This document shows positions 13,807-21,891 of a DNA stretch of 37,056 nucleotides, piece after piece. The position numbers and the translations under genes were made by a program. The notes under the pieces are model-generated. The model saw nothing but the letters and a program-made list of their open reading frames with translations. It was not told the DNA's origin and ran no database searches. Each line of letters begins with the position of its first letter. The stretch's first letter is position 1. Where the stretch lies: positions 1 to 37,056 of the forward strand of contig CAMDJH010000029.1 in assembly GCA_945900455.1 (NCBI GenBank), in the 5' to 3' direction. Source of the stretch: Akkermansia muciniphila (lineage in GTDB: Bacteria; Verrucomicrobiota; Verrucomicrobiia; Limisphaerales; UBA9464).

Positions 13807-16011
13807 ATGCGCACGACGTTCCAGACATTTTTTCTCTGGCTGTGTACGGGGGTGACCATTATGGCTGCGGACGCCACGGCTAACGGGTCCTCTCATTGGG
13901 CCTTCCAGCGAGTCATGCCCCAGAAGCCTCCGGCTGTCCAGAACGTGGGGTGGGCACGGACCGATGTCGACCGGTTCATCCTTGCAAAGCTCGAAGCGGC
14001 AGGGACGGTCCCCGGTCCGAGCGCGGACAGACGCACCCTGCTTCGGCGCGCAACGTATGATCTTATCGGCCTGCCGCCGACGCCCGAAGAACTCGAGGCG
14101 TTCGTCGCCGATCCATCGGCCGAGGCATTCAACCGGGCCATCGAACGTCTGCTGGCGTCACCGCGCTATGGCGAACGCTGGGGACGCCACTGGATGGATG
14201 TCGTCCGCTACGCCGATACCGCGGGCGACAATGCCGACTATCCCGTGCCCGAGGCCCGGCTTTATCGCGACTACATCATCGATTCTTTCAACGCAGACAA
14301 ACCGTATGACCAGTTCGCGCGGGAACAGCTGGCGGGCGACATTCTTGCTAAGCAGGGACCCGCCGACGGTTACGCAGAACGAGTTACCGCCACGGGTTTT
14401 TTGGCATTGTCGCGCCGCTACGCGACGGCTCCATTTGAGTTCAACCATCTCATTCTCGAGGATGCCATCGAAACAACGGGACGCGCGTTCCTGGGCATGA
14501 CATTTCGGTGCGCCCGATGTCACGACCACAAGTTCGACCCGGTAACGCGGGAAGATTACTACGCCCTGTACGGGTTGTTCGAGAGCACGCAATTTCCTTA
14601 CGCAGGCTCCGAGGAATTTCACTCCAAGAAATTCCCCCGAAGCGGATTTCAGCCGCTCGTGCCGCCCAAGCAACATGAACCCTTGATCAAAGCCCACGAA
14701 ATTCGACTTGCCTCGCTGGAAGCCGCAATCAAGCAACACGAAAACGAACGGACCGCAGAGAAACCAGCCATCGGGAGCGTCACCAACGCCGCGACTCGAT
14801 CGATCGATGACAAACTCAAGACCCTGAACAGGGAACTCGCCGAGTTGAAAAAGCCCGGTGGGCCCGCCGGGTTGCCCGTCGCCTACGCGGTGGCAGAAGG
14901 CAAACCGATCGACTCGCGTCTGCAGTCGCGCGGAGAACCGAACGAACTCGGCGTCCCAGTGCGCCGCCGGGCGCCGAAATTTCTTTCGGGTGAGGAATCG
15001 TTGGACATCCCGGACGGCGCCAGCGGGCGTCTGCAGTTCTCCGAATGGCTCACGCGCCCCGAGAATCCTCTGACCGCGCGCGTGATGGCCAATCGCATTT
15101 GGCAGCATCACTTTGGGCGGGGCTTGGTGGCCACGCCATCAAATTTCGGACTGCGGGGCGATCCCCCCACCCATCCAGAATTGCTCGACTACCTCTCCAG
15201 CCGATTCATCGAGTCTGGCTGGTCCGTCAAGGCTATGCACCGCCTGATCATGCGTTCATCGACCTACCAGCAGGGGTCAGTGATCAGTGGTCAGTCGTTA
15301 GTGATCAGTGGTCAGTCGTTAGTGATCAGTGGTCAGTCGTCAGTAATCAGTGGTCAGGGGTCAGGGGTCGGTAAGGAGAGGCGCGTTGCCGCACTGACTA
15401 CTGACCTACTGACTACTGACCTACTGACTACTGATTACTCCCGCTTCCCCCGCCGCCGCCTCTCGGCCGAGGAAATCCGCGACGCCATGCTCTTCATCGC
15501 CGGCACTCTGGATTTGCGTCGGCCTGGGCTCCATCCATTCCCGAAGGTGTCGGAATGGAAGTGGACGCAGCACAATCCCTTCAAAGAGCTTTACGACTCG
15601 AATCATCGCAGCGTTTATCTGATGATCCAGCGCCTCCAGCGCCAGCCGTATTTGTCCCTGTTCGACGCCCCGGACGCCAACGTCTCAACCGACGTGCGCA
15701 CGGATTCCACCGTCCCCTTGCAGGCTCTCTACCTGATGAACAACGTGTTCGTACAGGACCAAGCTTCCGCCTTTGCGGGTCGGGTGATGAACACGGCCAG
15801 CAGCGACGAGGACCGGGTCAAGTTCGCGTGCGCGACGGCTTGGTCGCGCGAGCCCAACCGCAAGGAATTGGCCCGCGCTCACGAATTCTTATCACAATGC
15901 CGCGAAGAGCTGCGCCGGACGGAGGCAACGGCAGAGCACGCGGAGCAGAAGGCGTGGTCCAGCTACGCTCGAGTTCTGCTAACGGCGAATGAGTTTTTCT
16001 ACCTGGACTGA
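13807..16011 (+). CDS. DUF1549/DUF1553 (PSD1-type) c-heme protein with in-frame repeat insert
   Basis: 734-residue secreted protein: signal peptide MRTTFQTFFLWLCTGV up to AADA, DUF1549 from about residue 40 (TDVDRFILAKLEAAG) with a c-type heme site CARCH at 235-239, then DUF1553 (SEWLTRPENPLTARVMANRIW and LSAEEIRDAML). Such proteins form two-gene units with DUF1501 proteins in Planctomycetes and Verrucomicrobia; their reactions are unproven, probably periplasmic redox or polysaccharide-related. There is no N-terminal PSCyt1 heme domain. Residues about 490-544 are encoded by a repeat element inserted without breaking the frame. ATG 13807 is chosen because the longer frame from 13654 consists of a palindromic repeat. 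The DUF1501 gene follows after 18 bases. Confidence 0.9.
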   Translation: MRTTFQTFFLWLCTGVTIMAADATANGSSHWAFQRVMPQKPPAVQNVGWARTDVDRFILAKLEAAGTVPGPSADRRTLLRRATYDLIGLPPTPEELEAFVADPSAEAFNRAIERLLASPRYGERWGRHWMDVVRYADTAGDNADYPVPEARLYRDYIIDSFNADKPYDQFAREQLAGDILAKQGPADGYAERVTATGFLALSRRYATAPFEFNHLILEDAIETTGRAFLGMTFRCARCHDHKFDPVTREDYYALYGLFESTQFPYAGSEEFHSKKFPRSGFQPLVPPKQHEPLIKAHEIRLASLEAAIKQHENERTAEKPAIGSVTNAATRSIDDKLKTLNRELAELKKPGGPAGLPVAYAVAEGKPIDSRLQSRGEPNELGVPVRRRAPKFLSGEESLDIPDGASGRLQFSEWLTRPENPLTARVMANRIWQHHFGRGLVATPSNFGLRGDPPTHPELLDYLSSRFIESGWSVKAMHRLIMRSSTYQQGSVISGQSLVISGQSLVISGQSSVISGQGSGVGKERRVAALTTDLLTTDLLTTDYSRFPRRRLSAEEIRDAMLFIAGTLDLRRPGLHPFPKVSEWKWTQHNPFKELYDSNHRSVYLMIQRLQRQPYLSLFDAPDANVSTDVRTDSTVPLQALYLMNNVFVQDQASAFAGRVMNTASSDEDRVKFACATAWSREPNRKELARAHEFLSQCREELRRTEATAEHAEQKAWSSYARVLLTANEFFYLD
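15274..15438. repeat. Hairpin repeat element inside the DUF1553 coding sequence
   Basis: Left arm: a 21-base unit (GTGATCAGTGGTCAGTC type) repeated about three times, encoding repeats of VISGQS. Right arm: a 15-base unit (CTACTGACTACTGAC) repeated about three times, encoding LLTTD. The arms are complementary, for example AGTAATCAGTGGTCAG near 15341 against CTGACTACTGATTACT near 15423 with one mismatch, so the whole can fold as a long hairpin with a loop near 15370-15390. Both unit lengths are multiples of three. It lies between the conserved YQQ and the RFPRRRLSAEE segments of the protein. Confidence 0.85.
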
Positions 16012-16029
16012 ATCCGCCATCAACCCGCC

Positions 16030-17433
16030 ATGAACGCGCAATTCGCCATTAGCCGCCGCCAGTTTCTCCGGGGTACCGCTGGATCTCTCGGCACCAGCAT
16101 CCTCGGATTGCCTCCAAGCTTTTCCCTGGCCGCTGCCCTGAACGATGGGCAGGTGCTGGCACCCAAGCCTGGCCACCACCCGGCGCGGGCCAAACAACTT
16201 CTGTTCGTCTTCCTTACCGGTGGCTTTTCGCATCTCGACACCTTTGATCCAAAGCCCAAGTTGCAGGCCGGCCACGGAAAACCCATTCCGGCCTTCGGCT
16301 TGCGCGCCGACGAATCCAAGGCGCTGCCGATGCTCGGTTCGCCGTTCCAATTCACCGCACGCGGGAAGTCCGGGTTGCTGGTGAGTGACCTGTTCCCCCA
16401 ACTCGGCGATCTGGCGGACGACCTTTGCGTCATTCGCTCAATGCACACCGACATCGTTGAGCACTTCCAGGCCACCCTGGCCATGCACACGGGTTCCTCG
16501 ACCATTCCCCTGCCCAGCATCGGTGCGTGGCTCAGTTATGGACTGGGTACATTGAACCCCAACCTGCCGCCCTACGTCGTGCTGGCCGAACACCTTCCGT
16601 ACGCGGGTGCTCAAGTCTGGGACAGCAACTTTCTCCCACCCGATCATCAAGGCGTACGCCTCGTGCCCGGTGATGACCCGATTCCCAATCTCAAACCGCT
16701 CGCCCGCCCGGTACGATTGCAGGAGCTCGAGCGGATCATGTTACGCGACGCGAACGAGGCTCACGCCGCCGCCCGACCCGAGGATCTCAAACTCCGCGCC
16801 CGCATGAGCACCTTTGCCACCGCAGCGGGCATGATGCAGGAGGCCCCCGAAGCCCTCGACCTATCTCGCGAAAGTGATGCCACGCATCAGGCCTATGGCA
16901 TTCGTGCGGGCGACCAAAAGTCCTTCGCCTGGCAATGCCTGATCGCCCGCCGGTTCCTGGAACGTGGTGTCCGGGTGGTCGAACTCATCGATACCGGCTC
17001 GCACGACAATTGGGACGCCCACGGCGATATGGCCACCCACCGGCCCAAGGCCCAACGGGTGGATCGCGCGCTCGCCGCACTGCTCCGCGACCTCAAGCAG
17101 CGCGGCCTTCTCGAACAAACTGCGGTCGCCATCTGCACCGAATTCGGCCGCACGCCGTGGACCGATGGTGTCAATGGAAAAGGCCGAAATCATTATGCAA
17201 AAGCGTTCACCTCACTGCTGGCCGGTGCGGGTGTGAGGGGCGGTATGGCCTATGGCGAAACCGATGACTACGGCGCCGCCATCATTCGTGACCCCGTGCA
17301 TGTTCACGATTATCACGCAACCCTCCTGCACCTTCTCGGGCTCGACCATCAGCGCCTGACGTACCGCTACGCCGGTCGCGATTTTCGCCTCACCGATGTC
17401 GCCGGCCGCGTCCTCCACCCGATTCTCACCTAA
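16030..17433 (+). CDS. DUF1501 protein, Tat-exported
   Basis: 467 residues with a twin-arginine signal (SRRQFLRGTAG, Arg9-Arg10) followed by a hydrophobic stretch ending near SLAAA, so export is in the folded state. The body is a DUF1501 domain, distantly alkaline-phosphatase/sulfatase-like: TGGFSHLDTFDPKP near the start, ELIDTGSHDNWDAHG in the middle, CTEFGRTPW and a C-terminal HVHDYHATLLHLLG. Histidines and aspartates in these motifs could bind metal. The pair DUF1549/DUF1553 then DUF1501 is a very common unit in this phylum; the second protein presumably works with the first in the periplasm. No enzyme activity has been established for the family to my knowledge. Confidence 0.93.
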   Translation: MNAQFAISRRQFLRGTAGSLGTSILGLPPSFSLAAALNDGQVLAPKPGHHPARAKQLLFVFLTGGFSHLDTFDPKPKLQAGHGKPIPAFGLRADESKALPMLGSPFQFTARGKSGLLVSDLFPQLGDLADDLCVIRSMHTDIVEHFQATLAMHTGSSTIPLPSIGAWLSYGLGTLNPNLPPYVVLAEHLPYAGAQVWDSNFLPPDHQGVRLVPGDDPIPNLKPLARPVRLQELERIMLRDANEAHAAARPEDLKLRARMSTFATAAGMMQEAPEALDLSRESDATHQAYGIRAGDQKSFAWQCLIARRFLERGVRVVELIDTGSHDNWDAHGDMATHRPKAQRVDRALAALLRDLKQRGLLEQTAVAICTEFGRTPWTDGVNGKGRNHYAKAFTSLLAGAGVRGGMAYGETDDYGAAIIRDPVHVHDYHATLLHLLGLDHQRLTYRYAGRDFRLTDVAGRVLHPILT

Positions 17434-17513
17434 CCTTATACCCATCCCTGCCATTCGAAGAGTCCCCTCCCCTCCCCTCACCACTGGATCCCAAACACCT
17501 GATATTACATCCC

Positions 17514-18401
17514 ATGAAACGCCACCCACACTTCCTCGCCCTGGTGATGACGCTCCTGTCATCCCTCTCCTCATTCGCGGCGGATTCCCTAATCCGGCAT
17601 CGCCTCCTTTTCTTCGAGTATGGCAAGGGACCGAACCGTCTCCTCGAACTCGATGATAGCGGCAAATTGATCTGGGAGCACAAACCGCCGAGCATCGCCG
17701 TTATTTTCCAAGTGCTGCCGAACGGCAATGTTCTATACGCCTACGGTGGCAAGCCGACCGGGGTGCGCGAAATCACCCGCAAAGGGGATGAAGTTTGGAA
17801 CTACGTTAGCCAGTGCCCTCAGGTTCTCGGCTGCGAACGATTGGCCAATGGCAACACACTTATCGCCGAACAGGGCCCCTGTCAGGCGGTGGAGGTGAAT
17901 CCCAAGGGGAGCGTCGTGCGCGTCACGCCGCTCAAGACCAGTCATGAAAGCTATCATCTCCAGGTCCGGAATGTTCACAAGCTAGCCAACGGAAACATCC
18001 TCGCCGCCCACGAAGGCGAAGGAGCGGTGCGCGAAGTCGATGTGGACGGAAAAGTCGTCTGGGAGTACACGGGCGTTGAGAATACGGGTGATGCGCAACG
18101 CTTGAAGAATGGAAATACGCTGATCTCGTGCGGCACTCAAAAGCGTGTCATCGAGGTGACGCCTGACAAGAAGATCGCCTGGCAATTCACGGCGGCGGAC
18201 GCACCCGAATTGAATATCACCTGGGTTTCCAGCATTCAACAATTGCCCAATGGGCATCTGCTCATCGGAAATTTTTTACGTGGCCAGGAAGGAAAAGGAG
18301 CCCACGCCTTTGAAGTCACCCGTGATAAGAAAGTTGTCTGGACATGGGCCGACCATAGTTTCCTAAAATCGCTAACCACCGTGCGCGCCGTGGAGCAATA
18401 A
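17514..18401 (+). CDS. Secreted PQQ-like beta-propeller protein
   Basis: 295 residues with a signal peptide (FLALVMTLLSSLSSFAADS). The rest is built from about six repeats of roughly 40 residues, each with a pattern like LANGNTLIAEQG or LPNGHLLIGNF followed by EVDVDGKVVWEYTG, typical of PQQ-like or arylsulfotransferase-like beta-propellers. No catalytic residues are evident; such propellers often act as scaffolds or bind small ligands. It starts 80 bases after the DUF1501 gene on the same strand and may be the third gene of that unit. Confidence 0.88.
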   Translation: MKRHPHFLALVMTLLSSLSSFAADSLIRHRLLFFEYGKGPNRLLELDDSGKLIWEHKPPSIAVIFQVLPNGNVLYAYGGKPTGVREITRKGDEVWNYVSQCPQVLGCERLANGNTLIAEQGPCQAVEVNPKGSVVRVTPLKTSHESYHLQVRNVHKLANGNILAAHEGEGAVREVDVDGKVVWEYTGVENTGDAQRLKNGNTLISCGTQKRVIEVTPDKKIAWQFTAADAPELNITWVSSIQQLPNGHLLIGNFLRGQEGKGAHAFEVTRDKKVVWTWADHSFLKSLTTVRAVEQ

Positions 18402-18462
18402 CCCAGACCAATCAATCTCAGCGAATGATCCCCGCAATATCCAACTCGAATCCTCCAATCCT

Positions 18463-18591
18463 ATGAAAAAACCCGCCAAAAAAAACAAACCCACCGCGAC
18501 CCTGAAAATGAAAGATCTCAAGCCGAATAAGAATCCGAAGGGCGGCATCAAAAAAGCCACCCTATTTGTCCGCAAGGCTGGCGGGGACTAA
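18463..18591 (+). CDS. 42-residue basic peptide with Gly-Gly motif
   Basis: ATG at 18463 to TAA at 18591 encodes a Lys-rich peptide starting MKKPAKKNKPTA and containing MKDLKPNKNPKGG followed by a 14-residue tail. Codons are consistent with coding (GCC, CTG, AAG, GGC). The central DLKPNKNPKGG looks like the leader end of ribosomally made, modified peptides, where cleavage follows Gly-Gly, but I cannot name a family. It lies 61 bases after the beta-propeller gene and converges on a methyltransferase gene. It may instead be a small nucleic-acid-binding or stress protein. No Shine-Dalgarno sequence is seen. Confidence 0.6.
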   Translation: MKKPAKKNKPTATLKMKDLKPNKNPKGGIKKATLFVRKAGGD

Positions 18592-18660
18592 AACGATTAT
18601 TGACCTGGGCCGCGTTGGCCGCATCGAAAACCGCGCTTTCCTGGTGTGGCGTTGACTCCA

Positions 18661-18685
18661 ACCGACCGCCCCGTTACCGGTCGGT
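18661..18685. terminator. Hairpin between convergent genes
   Basis: ACCGACCG (18661-18668) and CGGTCGGT (18678-18685) form a perfect 8-bp stem with a 9-base loop. It sits at the 3' end of the methyltransferase gene, covering its stop, and about 70 bases past the small peptide gene. There is no following T run on either strand, so an intrinsic terminator is uncertain. Confidence 0.35.
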
Positions 18686-19912
18686 GACGGGTGTGGGCGG
18701 TAACAGGTCGATCACAATGAGCAAATAGAGGATGTAAAGTTGCTCGCGAAGCAGCGGCGCGGGGATGGTCACCGGGATTTTTCCCAGGATGTCCCGCAGT
18801 GATCGCGAGCCATCGCTTTCGCGCAGGATTTCCGCCTCCCATTCTGGGATTCTCAGATCGATCCGCGTGCCTGGGGCGGTGCTCCTGTAGCGCACGGGTC
18901 GGAGCGCGTGCCACGAACGGCCCCGTAACGGCAGTGCCGTGTGGTGAAGTCGCGTGCGGATCGGGCACCACGCGAGCAGCGCATCCACATCGTCCCAGGG
19001 CGGATTTGCGGGTGGCTTGCGCATGAAGAGCAGGCGGTGAAACGATGCGGGGATCAGCATTTCCTCCAATTCGCAAAACTCCGCGCGCGAGCGCGGCATA
19101 AGGACGCGAGTGAGGCTCCGCCGGCAAAGCGGTCCCAGTGAATGGCCGCACGAGTAGCTGCCGCACAGGCTCAGACCAGCCACTCGCGCTACGCGCAGCC
19201 ACTCGGTCAGCGGCAGATTGTGGATGCAGGCGCCAAAGAGGTCGCCGGCAAGGTGGGCGGCGGATTCCGTGGAAAGTCGGCTCTGCGAGTCATGGAAGGA
19301 AATGGCATCGCAGGCACGCAGGATTTCGCGCAAACGCCGGGTGTCGCGGAAGTTTTCGACGTCGATGCCAAATCCCGACAGTGCCTGTCGCCACCCCACA
19401 CTGGGATGTGTGGACCCGTTCACACCAAGGTAGAGCGCGCCGTCCGGAGTCAGGCAGCGCGCGAGGTTGCCCAGCGCGCGTTCTGGCTCGGGCACATAGG
19501 AAAGCACGCCGTGGCATGAGATGAAATCGAAGCCTCGTCCGATCGTGGCAGCGAGCCGCGGGCTGGCGAGATCGGCGACCACGAAGCGGATACCTCGCAT
19601 CTCTGGGGCGCGTTGCGCGAGGCGGAGTGCGATCGAGATCGAGCGTGGGCTGAAATCGACCGCGACAATCCCTGCGCTGGGCACACGGCGCCGGAGACTG
19701 AACGCTTCGCTGCCAGTGCCGCATCCCGCGACGAGGATTCGCCGAGGCTGCACGCTCTCGCGACCTGGCCGCGAGAGTGCATCGATCCATTCAAGCGGGG
19801 CGATTTTACATCCGGGGTTCGTCAAAACACTCTCATCGGCCGCAGGATACGGGCGATCGTCGTAGCTTCGGCGGATCTTCGATCTCACGGCGGCGGGCGT
19901 TGGCATCGGCAT
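18674..19912 (-). CDS. Class I SAM-dependent methyltransferase with C-terminal extension
   Basis: 412 residues. The N-terminal region has SYDDRPYPAADES and a class I methyltransferase fold: motif I ILVAGCGTGSEAF, the acidic end of strand two (IVAVDFSPRSI), motif II region RFVVADLAS, and a HGVLSYVPEPERAL segment. After the fold ends (near residue 200) about 200 further residues include a helix-rich part and a final segment (IPEWEAEILRESDGSRSLRDI) like the winged-helix regulatory extension of the MethyTransf_Reg type. Substrate unknown. ATG 19912 is chosen because an earlier start would run into the diheme gene, which ends at 19926 on the same strand. It may be co-transcribed with that gene. 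Confidence 0.85.
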   Translation of the reverse strand: MPMPTPAAVRSKIRRSYDDRPYPAADESVLTNPGCKIAPLEWIDALSRPGRESVQPRRILVAGCGTGSEAFSLRRRVPSAGIVAVDFSPRSISIALRLAQRAPEMRGIRFVVADLASPRLAATIGRGFDFISCHGVLSYVPEPERALGNLARCLTPDGALYLGVNGSTHPSVGWRQALSGFGIDVENFRDTRRLREILRACDAISFHDSQSRLSTESAAHLAGDLFGACIHNLPLTEWLRVARVAGLSLCGSYSCGHSLGPLCRRSLTRVLMPRSRAEFCELEEMLIPASFHRLLFMRKPPANPPWDDVDALLAWCPIRTRLHHTALPLRGRSWHALRPVRYRSTAPGTRIDLRIPEWEAEILRESDGSRSLRDILGKIPVTIPAPLLREQLYILYLLIVIDLLPPTPVTDR

Positions 19913-19925
19913 AGCTCTCCCCGGG

Positions 19926-21752
19926 CTATTCGCCGAGCGTTTGCAGGAAAGCAACTAATGCCTTCTTGTCCGCCGCACTCAACGGCACGCCGCCGTCGGG
20001 GTGCTTCGCCAGGTTTGGGTCCAACGTTTCACTGCGCTTCACCCCCGTGCTGTAGTGTTCGACCACTTCCTGCAGCGTCGAAAAACGACCATCGTGCATG
20101 TAGGGCCCGGTCCGTGCGATGTTTCGGAGCGAGGGGACGGCGAATTTGCCTTTGTCACCCTTCTTGCCAGTGACCCGGTAGCGGCCGAGGTCGGGTGGTT
20201 GAGTGTCCAGGCCATTGTTGGCAAACGTCTGGCTCTGAAATAATGGGCCGCCGTGGCAGTGGAAACAATCCGCGCCGTATTGCCCGCGCCGTGGGTCGAA
20301 TTCCGTCATGAACAGTTCGAAGCCGCGCTGCTCTGCTTCACTGAGCCTGGCCTCCCCCTTGAGCATGCGGTCGAATTTGGACTCGAACGATGTTAGCGTG
20401 AGCATGAATTGTTCGAGGGCTAGCCCGATTTTTTCCGGCGTAATTTCCGGCGAGCCGAAGGCACGCTTGAAAAGCACGGGGTAAGATTCCCTTTCGGATT
20501 TCGGATTTCGAACGTCGGCTTTGTCAATTTGAGCCGCCGCACCTCGGTTGCCACCATCGGACTTCAGTTTCGCCACCACATTCGTCAACGTCTCATCCAT
20601 TTCCGAATGATCTTGAATCGGAATCAATGCCTGGGCTCGGAGCGACGCGGCGCGACCGTCCCACAAGAATGACGACTTCCACGCAAGGTTGAACAGTGGC
20701 ATCGCATTGCGCGAGCCGACCTGATCACGCACCCCAACACTGAAACGGCGCGGGTCGGAAAAAGCAGCGCGGGCCAGATGACACGAACCGCAGGAGATCG
20801 AGCCGTCCTTCGACAGGGCAGTCTCGTTGAAAAGTCTTTGACCGAGTGCAACCCGTTCTTCGATGAGTGGATTGTCACGCGGCAATTCAGGAATCGGAAA
20901 CGTGGCACTCATCTGGAACCGATACGGCGTGAATTTCTCCGGCAGGTAGAGCGGTTTGACCGGTGCGGTCACCGTTTCGAAATTCGCGAGAGCGCTCACT
21001 CGTTGCACCCGAAACGAGCCAGGCAGATTCGCCACCAACGCGCCCGCAATGGGGTCACCGTCACGCGAGTGGGTAGATGAACCCTGCTTGACGAACGACA
21101 ACGGCGCCGGCGTGGTGAAGAGTGAAGCCAGGTCGAATTCGAGATCGAGTCGTGTGTCGCGCGCGAGGTCGAGCGCCACGGCGAGATGGATGCGGGTGCG
21201 GTTCGTATCGCGGGCGAGGTGATAAGACCAACCGTCGAACGGACTGCCCGCAGTGCGCCACATCCCTTCCAGGGCGAGAAAGATGTAGCCGCCTTGCCAA
21301 CTCCAGTGCAAGCCGTTCAGGTTTGGATTCAGCGGATGATTGGCGGGAAATCGGGCGACATCCGCATGATTGTCCTTCTCGTCAGGACCGACATGGAAGC
21401 GCACGCTTCGATACGGACCCATCGGAATTCCCTCCAGACGAAGCGAGTCGCGGCCTTTTTCCAAGTCCAGCCACGCGATGCGGTTGGTCGGCTCGAACCA
21501 CGAACCGTCCGGGCGTTCGAGGCCGAAGCCGCTCAGTAAATAGCTGACCCGGGTGATGGAGAAGGACTCACCGGCTGCGGATTGGTAGCGGAGGGAGTCG
21601 GGCTGAATCGATTCACCGGAAAATTTGGGCGTCACCTGGATGCTAAGCGAAGCACCAAACACCAGCCCCCAGGCGCTCGACAGCACCCAAAAACTCAGCA
21701 ACCAGAACGGCGCGGTGCCGGGCCGTCCAAAGTCTGGCAACTGTTGTCTCAT
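19926..21752 (-). CDS. MbnP-MbnH-like fusion: MbnP domain + diheme peroxidase
   Basis: 608 residues. After an N-terminal hydrophobic segment (FWLLSFWVLSSAWGLVFGA) comes a domain of about 210 residues matching MbnP: ITRVSYLLSGFGL, VRFHVGPDEKDN, and LHWSWQGGYIFLALEG with Trp150 and Trp152. From about residue 270 follows a bacterial cytochrome c peroxidase/MauG-type domain with heme sites CGSCH (321-325) and CFHCH (496-500), ending in a normal C-terminus. In known systems MbnH is a separate diheme enzyme that oxidises a tryptophan of MbnP to kynurenine and is linked to copper; here enzyme and substrate are in one chain. Neighbours are other c-type heme genes, so periplasmic location is likely. 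A repeat-like word lies inside the peroxidase part (20492-20515). Confidence 0.87.
   Translation of the reverse strand: MRQQLPDFGRPGTAPFWLLSFWVLSSAWGLVFGASLSIQVTPKFSGESIQPDSLRYQSAAGESFSITRVSYLLSGFGLERPDGSWFEPTNRIAWLDLEKGRDSLRLEGIPMGPYRSVRFHVGPDEKDNHADVARFPANHPLNPNLNGLHWSWQGGYIFLALEGMWRTAGSPFDGWSYHLARDTNRTRIHLAVALDLARDTRLDLEFDLASLFTTPAPLSFVKQGSSTHSRDGDPIAGALVANLPGSFRVQRVSALANFETVTAPVKPLYLPEKFTPYRFQMSATFPIPELPRDNPLIEERVALGQRLFNETALSKDGSISCGSCHLARAAFSDPRRFSVGVRDQVGSRNAMPLFNLAWKSSFLWDGRAASLRAQALIPIQDHSEMDETLTNVVAKLKSDGGNRGAAAQIDKADVRNPKSERESYPVLFKRAFGSPEITPEKIGLALEQFMLTLTSFESKFDRMLKGEARLSEAEQRGFELFMTEFDPRRGQYGADCFHCHGGPLFQSQTFANNGLDTQPPDLGRYRVTGKKGDKGKFAVPSLRNIARTGPYMHDGRFSTLQEVVEHYSTGVKRSETLDPNLAKHPDGGVPLSAADKKALVAFLQTLGE
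20492..20515. repeat. Short TTCGGATTTCGGATT repeat within the diheme gene
   Basis: A tandem TTTCGGA-type word, read on the minus strand as NPKSE-like residues (VRNPKSERES). The same kind of word occurs in many Verrucomicrobia intergenic regions and, when in coding sequence, encodes strings like NPKSE. Here it appears to be a short in-frame insert between a helix and the conserved peroxidase segment after it. Confidence 0.4.
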
Positions 21753-21891
21753 AGGAGCGTGTGAGCGGGTGTACGTTTCACGTCAGTAGGTCGTCAGCGC
21801 ACCCGGTATCTTTTCGGGCGGGCTGGCACGAAAGGGTGATGTCGATGTCGTACAAGCCGCGTTGGCGGCAAGGGCCACACTGTAGCACGGG

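Noticed and set aside
15274-15438. Possible CRISPR array because of regular short repeats
   Set aside because: Units are contiguous without unique spacers, the two arms are complementary to each other, and the whole lies inside an open coding frame.
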